Positions 57,531-64,000 of a DNA stretch of 64,000 bases are shown piece after piece. A program made the position numbers and the translations under genes. The first letter of the stretch is position 1. Every line of letters starts with the position of its first letter. Under the pieces are notes generated by a model. The model saw only the letters and a program-made list of their open reading frames with translations. It did no database searches and was not told the origin of the DNA. Location of the stretch: assembly GCA_037126765.1 (NCBI GenBank), contig JBBCBC010000001.1, forward strand, positions 29,062,804 to 29,126,803, in the 5' to 3' direction. The stretch comes from Stenogyne calaminthoides (taxonomy: Eukaryota; Streptophyta; Magnoliopsida; Lamiales; Lamiaceae).

Positions 57531-57960
57531 GCGGCGTATGCCTCCCATTTATGGGTGGTGGATACGGAATCCACTGATCATGTTTGTTTCACTTTACAGG
57601 GGTTCAAGCGGACCCGGCAACTTAGTGGGAGTGAGATCCTCATCACACTTTGGGCGATCTTCTGAGAGTGGCGGTGAAGCGATGGGAGAAGTGCACCTGT
57701 CTTTTGAAGATAGAGTTTTAATTTTAAGAGATGTTCTTTACGTTCCAAATTTTAGAAAGAATTTGATTTCAGTTTCTAAACTTTTTCTTGATGGATATTC
57801 GGTTACTTTTAATAAAGTTGTTACCATTTCTCTTTTTGATAAATTTATCTGTCATGGAACTTTATCGAATAATCTCTATACAATTAATTGTGCACACCAC
57901 TCACGAAATGCATCCTATAACACATCAACAGTTTCCGAGAAAAGCGTTCATCGGGCGTGA
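57531..57960 (+). pseudogene. P protease
   Basis: Near 57550-57580 it reads WVVDTESTDHVC: the D-T-G-x-T motif has Glu (GAA) for Gly. 57538-57960 continues with FEDRVLILRDVLYVPNFRKN and LISVSKLFLDGYSVTF, the body of the copia protease and the region before integrase. There is a frame change between 57600 and 57690. Confidence 0.85.
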
Positions 57961-58990
57961 ACGCGAGACACACTTCTATGGCATCTAAGATTGGGTCATA
58001 TAAATCCAAAGAGGATCCAAAGGTTGGTGAAAGACGGTTCACTGGAGTTTCTCCAAGTTGAATCAATTCCAACCTGCGAATCATGTTTGGAGGGTAAAAT
58101 GACCAAGAGGGCATTTGGAGCCAAGGGGAATAGAGCCAAAGAAGTGTTAGAGATCGTTCACACAGATGTATGTGGTCCAATGTCAACCAAAGTAAGAGGA
58201 GGTTATGAGTATTTTGTCACTTTTATTGATGATTACTCAAGAATGCGGTTATATTTTCCTTATGAAGCATAAATCTAAGACCTTTGAGAAATTCAAAGAA
58301 TTTAAGGCTCAAGCAGAGAATCATAGGGAAAAACGTATCAAGTCTCTACGATCCGATCGTGGAGGCGAATACCTCAAATGATGAGTTTTTGAACTACTTG
58401 TGCGATGAAGGGATTACATCCCATAAATCGCACCGGAACCCCTCAACAAAAGCGGGGTTGCGAGCGATGAAAACCGAACTCTTTTAGAAATGGTTAGATC
58501 TATGATGAGTTATCTTGAATCTTCCCAAGTCGTTACGGGGTCATGCCTTGAAACAATGACCTACATTCTGAACTTGGTGCCATCCAAATCGGTTCCCAAA
58601 ACTCCCAAAGAATTGTGGACCCAGGCGCAAGCCTAGTTTGAGACACATGAGGATTTGGGGTGTCCGACCTCGTGTTGGACAAGGAAGCCAGATAAATTGG
58701 ATCCTCGATCGAAATTAAGGTTGTTTGTGTGATACCAGGAACAAAAAGGGTGTATGTTCTATGGTCCCGAAGATCAAAAGGTAGTAATAAGCACCCACTT
58801 TAGATTTTTGGAAGAAGACTATATGAGCGAAAGAAGACCGGACCAGTGAGATTACCTTAAATGAGCTAAGGGGCTAACCTCAATGCCAATCAGTCAAGAT
58901 GACATACCAAACGACACACTTACACAACCGGAACCTCGTCGTAGTGGGAGGGTTGTGAAACAGCCAAGAGATTCATGGGAATAGGAGAGT
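57961..58990 (+). pseudogene. P integrase
   Basis: 57991-58272: GHINPKRIQRLVKDGSLEFL and PTCESCLEGKMTKRAF (H and C zinc ligands), VLEIVHTDVCGPMSTKVRGG and FVTFIDDYSRM. The SLRSDRGGEY block with the second catalytic aspartate is at about 58340-58372 in another frame. The C-terminal part to about 58850 is readable by alignment with B3 but shifted repeatedly. Confidence 0.87.
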
Positions 58991-59760
58991 CCTCAGACTT
59001 GATTCCCGGTCAAGACGAATTAGACCCAAGGACATATGACGAGGCAATCCAAGACAAGGATGCAATTTCTTGACAAACAGCAATGAAAGCCGAAATGGGT
59101 TCTATGTATCATAACAGAGTGTGGGAGCTAGTCGAACCACTTAAAGGGGTCAAACTAATTGGTTGCAAGTGAGTGTATAAGAGAAAAAGAGGACCGGACG
59201 GGAAGGTGGAAACCTTCAAGGCAAGACTCGTGGCAAAAGGTTATACTCAGAAAGAAGGAATCGAATTATGAGGAAACTTTTTCGCTCGTAGCCATGCTCA
59301 AGTCCATCTGAATTCTCTTATCGATTGCTGCTCATCTCGACTTTGAAATCTGGCAAATGGATGTCAAGACAACTTTCCTTAACGGAAGTCTTGATGAAGA
59401 GATCTATATGCAACAACCCCAAGGCTTCATTGAAAATGGCCAAGAACACCTAGTTTACGGACTCAAACAAGCATCCAGAGCTTGGAACCAATGTTTTGAA
59501 CATGTTATAAAGTCTTATGGGTTTGATCAAAATGAGTTCGAAAGTTGTGTGTACAAAAAGCGTGTCAGAACTGCATTGGTATTCTTAGTAGTCTATATGT
59601 AGACGACATTCTGATCATCGGGAATGATGTAAAGGTGTTATCAGACGTAAAGGCATGGCTTTCAAAACAGTTTGATATGAAGGACTTAGGGGAAGCCGCA
59701 CACATCCTTGGGATCAAGATCACTCTAGATCGCAAGAAAAGGATGATAGGCTTGTCTCAA
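58991..59760 (+). pseudogene. P reverse transcriptase
   Basis: Begins near VWELVEPLKGVKLIGCK (59120-59170; broken by a TGA at 59170). 59357-59602 has MDVKTTFLNGSLDEEIYMQQ and LVYGLKQASRAWNQCFEHVI; a short deletion removes part of the KLKKSIYGL segment. 59545-59871 has LYVDDILIIGNDVKVLSDVK with both catalytic aspartates, in a shifted frame. Confidence 0.88.
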
Positions 59761-60580
59761 GCTTCATACATAGACACTGTCTTGAAAGCGATTCGAAGAT
59801 CTGAGATTCGAAAGGCTTCGTACCTTTTCGGACATGGAATCCATCAATCGAAAAATGTGCCCTCGACCTGAAAAAGGAGATAGATGACATGAGAGGCATT
59901 CCATATGCTTCGGTTGTCGGAAGCCTTATGTATGCAATACTATGTACGAGATCGGATATCTGCTTTGCCGTTGGTATGACGGCAAGATATCAAAGTAACC
60001 CGGGGAAAGAACATTGGACGACAGTTAAAAACATTTTGAAGTATATGAAAAGAACTCGGGATAGAATGTTAATTTATCAGTTAGATAGTCTAATCCCCAT
60101 CGGCTACATGGACTCGGATTTCCAATCAGACATAGACTCCAGAAAATCTACCTCCGTTAGTGTGTTTTGCATAGGGGGAGGAGCCGTTACATGGAGAAGC
60201 GTCAAGGCAAATCGTCATGATTCTACCATGGAAGCGAATATGTAGCTTTGCGAGGCGGCGAAAAGAAAAGCGGTTTAGCTCAAGAACTTCCTAGTGGACT
60301 TGAATGTAGTTCGAATTTTCCCAGCCAGAATCATTTTTTATTGTGACAATGGGAGCGATTCTGAAATTCAAGGGAACCAAGAGCCCACAAGGCCAAGAAA
60401 CACATTGAAAAAATACCATCTTATACGAGATATCGTTAAGAGAGGAGATATAAATTGGCAAAGATAGCGTCGAAAGACAACCCAACGAGATCCATTCACA
60501 AAGTGGTCGCCTCTGAATACATTCGAGAGACATGTGGAAGGAATGGGTGTCAAGACCATTGCCAATCTACTTTGAGTATA
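59761..60580 (+). pseudogene. P RNase H region
   Basis: 59889-60245: MRGIPYASVVGSLMYAILCT, ICFAVGMTARYQSN, then the RNase H start GYMDSDFQSDIDSRKSTS. It breaks at 60230-60245, where GAAGCGAATATGTAGCT replaces the expected GAAGCAGAATATGTAGCT, a one-base loss in a CAG that creates the stop. The C-terminal block (MGVKTIANLL) ends about 60575. Confidence 0.87.
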
Positions 60581-60692
60581 AGTGGGAGAAATTATTAGGT
60601 TACGTGTAGGTGACATTAAATGTCACGTGTTAGAACTACACGAGACATGTTGTAGTATACTTAAAAGCGGACTTTGAGTATAAGTTGGAGTT
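60567..60692 (+). promoter_or_regulatory. Duplicated polypurine motif of P
   Basis: CTTTGAGTATAAGTGGGAGAA at about 60570-60590 and CTTTGAGTATAAGTTGGAGT at 60672-60691, the second next to the LTR with a G to T change. Confidence 0.7.
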
Positions 60693-62526
60693 TGTTGGGA
60701 TTATCTTTGGAAAGTATGCTTTTACTTTGTATAATCAAAACTGAATTTGGACTTATTTATTTGAAATAAATTGTTTATCATTTGATGTTTTAAATATCAT
60801 CGAATGTTACATATATTTCTTTGCATAACTGTTCAATAAATAATACGTGTTACATTGTAGTTAATTTAGTGATACCGGATCACGAAAGATTAAATTAACG
60901 GTCCTTTGTACTAAAAAGTACACCATTCACGACCTAGATGGAAATGAACAATCCATCGTGAAAGGTTGAAGTGTAAGGCTCGATTGACTTTTGTCTTGAC
61001 CAAGAGATTACACTAGTGCATGGTGATGCAATTGAATAGGATCTCTGAGGAGGACAAATTCTTGAACCCGAACAAGGAAGAATTAGACCTCGGTGGTTCG
61101 TTATTTCTTAATCTTCGTTCCTTAAATAGGATCACGTGTGGTTGGTAACTATTGCTTTGACTTATCATGGGTAGAGAATCAACGAGATTCAATACTTTTT
61201 ATCTTGGGCAATATTATTGGTCACATGTGATTGCTAAGATTTATCTGGAGAATCGTGTGCAAAATACGCTTGTTCAATTTGCCCCTTGGGAGGTTCATAA
61301 GCTTTATCATACCAAATCTTGCAAGTGGAACTAGTTTTAGGTATGGATAATAATGTTGAACTGTTCCTTAACCAAGGATAAAAGATATTAATTAATGGAA
61401 AGCTATTTCAAAGGGCTTGAATTAATTAATGGGCTAGATAATCTTAAACACGGAAATAATAATAGCAGAGCCATATTGACCGTAATATGGGTTAAGATGG
61501 ATAGTCAATATTAATTATGTAGTGAGATTAATTAATATTTATGGGCTTGAATAATATTGTGGCTCAATATTGATAATTTAAGATCCATTGGAAGGTCCAA
61601 TCTTAATTCTCCTAAAGGCCCCCTAAGTAGCCCAACATAAAGTCCAATAACTGAAAAAGGTGTTTAAAAATAAAATAAATCTTGTTGCATTATTTTTCCT
61701 ATTTTTTTGAAAATTATGGATTAAAAGGGGAGAAAGATTTTCTTTGAATTTTGTTATGGAATGAAGATATGTATTCTTGGAATACAAGATTATCTCATTA
61801 AATTCAAGAAATCTCCCACTTAGTCATCCATATAGTATATTTCAAAAATTTTGATAATTAAGGGAAAGAAAGATTTTCTTGAAAAGATATTATGGAAGAT
61901 ATGTATTTCTTGAAATACAAGAATATCTCATAAATTCAAGAAGATCCAAATCTTGGATTCTTGCCCTAAATTTTCGAAAATATTGGCCATAACTTGATAA
62001 GGTGGAATTTTGTGGAATATTATAATTATGGGAAAAAGAATATAGGAGATATATTCAAGATTTCTTGGAGATCAAGAAAAGATTTTCCCACATTGTTTTT
62101 TCCCTAAAATTTCGACCACCACCCTGTCTATAAATAGGGGATGATTCTTTCATTCCCAAGTACAATTCCATGTGCTGAAAAAATTAGTAAATCCACAAAG
62201 GTGGTGCAACAAAATTTATTTTCCTTTTGTTAATTGTTCGCAAGCGTCCTACCACCGGATAGTCGAGCAAGGATTAAGGGAATACTTGGGAAGTTCTTTT
62301 GGTGTGTCTAATCAACAAGACCATTGCCATCCCAAGAGGTATGTTCACGTAAACTCGTAGAATTTTCGCATGCTTAGGATTTACGTGAATTGATTATATG
62401 CATGATTCGTTTTTGAATTATTATTTGAATTAATATAGGATTAATTCATGCTAGTAATAATTATAAGAATTAAATTTGTATTTAAATATTCATCCCGAAT
62501 AGATCTGTGCAACTTATTCCCCAACA
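60693..62526 (+). repeat. 3' LTR of element P
   Basis: 1,834 bp, TGTTGGGATTATC to CCCCAACA, TATA at 62129-62136. The sequence is very close to the 5' LTR by eye. Confidence 0.92.
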
Positions 62527-62531
62527 ACATG
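62527..62531. repeat. Right target-site duplication of element P
   Basis: ACATG, identical to 20160-20164. Confidence 0.9.
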
Positions 62532-62670
62532 GTGTAATTTAAATTCAACGTATAAAATTAATGGAGGCATGATAAAATAATTAATATGTTGCTAATTATG
62601 TTCAATCACATCAACCAAATTTGAAAAATAAAAATAAAGCAATATTAAAGAGATAAACACTATTTAATAC

Positions 62671-62909
62671 TACCTCCGTCCCAAAGGTATTTACCTCTTT
62701 GCTTTTGATATGAGCTTTTGATTGGGAGGAGGGAGTAGTATTTAAAGTGATAAAGTGATTTTTGATTGAGGGTATTTGTAGTTCTATATTTGTTATTACT
62801 AAAACGAATTATTTTTTTTGGGTAAAAGTAATGATATGAGATGTAATTTTAAAATATTATGACGGGTCATTTTTTAAAATGGTTAAATAACTTTGGGATG
62901 GAGGGAGTA
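62671..62909. mobile_element. Stowaway MITE
   Basis: Left TA-CCTCCGTCCCAAAGGTATT and right AATAACTTTGGGATGGAGGGAG-TA are inverted repeats matching the Stowaway end; flanked by TA. About 240 bp, non-coding. Confidence 0.88.
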
Positions 62910-62975
62910 CTCAACATCTCGATCACTTAATATTTTTATTTATATTTGAATAAAATATTGTCTTTTAACTCATTT

Positions 62976-63395
62976 AGGATCCATAAAATATGACGCGTGG
63001 GTCAGAATTAGAAGCGAATAATAGAGAGCAAAAAATTCGTGAATCCTGTGCGGGTCAAACCGGGTCAAACATATATTTCCTAAAATTTCACGCAAAGGCA
63101 GAACAACAAAACTCGCTTCAAGATATGTGATACTATGAAGGCAAACATATGTTACTGTAAGTATATGTATGTGTTATTGTAAGGAAGGATCCGTGAAATA
63201 TGACCTGTGTGTCAGAAAGAGAAGCACATAAACAAGAGGGAAAAAATTTGCGGATCATGTGAGGTTGAACTGGATCAAACATATTTTTCTATAAAATTCG
63301 CGTAAAGCCATAACATCAGAACTTGCTCCGAGATCTGTTACTATAAGGGCAAACATTTGTTACAGTAAGTATATGTATTTGTTACTATAAGGACA
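62976..63395 (+). repeat. Two tandem 210-bp units
   Basis: Units start AGGATCCATAAAATATGACG (62976) and AGGATCCGTGAAATATGACC (63186) and share GGTCAAACATAT-type and GTTACTRTAAGTATATGTAT stretches. A partial relative lies at 12985. Confidence 0.85.
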
Positions 63396-63519
63396 AAATG
63401 ACACTCCCTCTATTTTCATCCACTTCCCTTTTTGTTTTTTTATCTTCTTTTCCTTCTGACCTATGACCAATTCTTAAGTAAATACTTAAATCACCAGATT
63501 ACACCATTGAATTAGTAAA

Positions 63520-63690
63520 AAAAAAATTCTATCATCACGTAGTAACACATAATTCTCTTTACATTATCACATATTTGTCTTTATAGTAACACATACTGGA
63601 AGTGAGTTTTTAAATTGTGTCTTTGTGCGAATTTTTAGGAAATATCTGCTTGACCCAGTTTGACCCACGTAGGATACGCAAATTTTCAGC
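63520..63690 (-). repeat. Inverted arm of the 210-bp unit
   Basis: AGGAAATATCTGCTTGACCC and GTTTGACCCACGTAGGA are the reverse complement of the GGGTCAAACCGGGTCAAACA and TTTCCTAAAAT part of the units, and TATAGTAACACATA mirrors their ends. Together with 62976-63395 it forms an inverted-repeat structure. Confidence 0.65.
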
Positions 63691-63789
63691 TCCTTCCTAT
63701 TTTAACTAATATTTTACGGTGAAATATTTCATAGGAAAGTTCCCCTAAAAATAAATTATTAGTAAACTTATTATATAATTATATAAAAA

Positions 63790-63990
63790 TTAATATTATA
63801 CGGGTTGATGGGCTGACCCTAATCTTATAGGGCTCAACCTTACATGGTCGCTGGCTTAAATGGTCCAGGGTCTTATCAGTACACGATAAATTAGCCGAAA
63901 AAAGCTTAGTCCTAAACCTTATTTTTTCGGATTAAACCTATGTTTTAAAAACCGGAACCGGAAGTTGAGCCGGACGACCCCAAAAAAAGG
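63790..63990. repeat. Dispersed repeat, relative of 19928-20100
   Basis: GGCTGACCCTAATCTTATAG then TGGTCCAGGGTCTTATCAGT and a CACGATAAAT stretch; truncated by the window end or diverged. Confidence 0.55.
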
Positions 63991-64000
63991 TTGGACCGGG

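Larger units (their letters stand above)
20165..62526 (+). mobile_element. Outer plus-strand Ty1/copia element P, with nested insertions
   Basis: 5' LTR 20165-22011, primer site, leader, gag, protease, integrase, RT, RNase H, 3' LTR 60693-62526 and a perfect 5-bp target duplication. Removing the two insertions (22608-41047 and 42295-56949 with one target copy) leaves about 9.3 kb, a usual copia size with a long leader. Both LTRs start TGTTGGGATT and end CCCCAACA. All coding parts carry stops or frameshifts. I did not assign a named lineage. Confidence 0.92.

Overview
This window is plant nuclear DNA, most likely from a dicot, and it is almost entirely transposable elements. I found no intact host gene, rRNA, tRNA, CRISPR array or bacterial feature. 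The plant assignment rests on Ty1/copia elements primed by initiator tRNA-Met, a Sirevirus-type copia with an extra 3' reading frame, a Tat/Athila-like LTR with a tRNA-Asp type primer site, Stowaway MITEs, a plant L1-type LINE and an endogenous caulimovirid fragment. All protein-coding sequence seen is retroelement or viral and carries stops or frameshifts.

Layout. 1-8395: minus-strand partial Sirevirus-like copia (copy 1: reverse transcriptase back to its 5' LTR), split at the protease by a Tat/Athila-like LTR (2143-3940). Copy 1 sits inside a minus-strand endogenous pararetrovirus (8396-10270). 10271-14557: gene-free DNA with MITEs and a small duplication. 14558-18975: decayed minus-strand LINE. 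18976-20159: gene-free spacer with repeats.

20165-62526 is one nested structure. The outer element P is a plus-strand copia with 5' LTR 20165-22011, 3' LTR 60693-62526 and a perfect 5-bp target duplication ACATG. Its leader is interrupted by a block of same-family minus-strand copies (22608-41047) holding four LTRs. Its gag is interrupted by a complete 14.65-kb Sirevirus-like element on the minus strand (42295-56949, target duplication GTCTT) with both LTRs, a primer site, a polypurine tract, gag-pol and a long third reading frame. A paralogous gag in the minus-strand block shows the empty site. 62532-64000 holds a Stowaway MITE and tandem/inverted repeats.

The order of events can be read from the nesting: P inserted first, then its relatives and the Sirevirus entered it; separately a pararetrovirus inserted and was later cut by Sirevirus copy 1. 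Points most worth a second look are the duplicated polypurine motif of the P family, its CpG-rich leader that differs between copies, a gag-pol stop conserved between the two Sirevirus copies and lying in a splice-acceptor-like context, the large third reading frame, a 52-bp duplication around the Tat/Athila-like LTR, and patches where CAG/CTG triplets are altered. Those patches may be assembly error and would explain many frameshifts.
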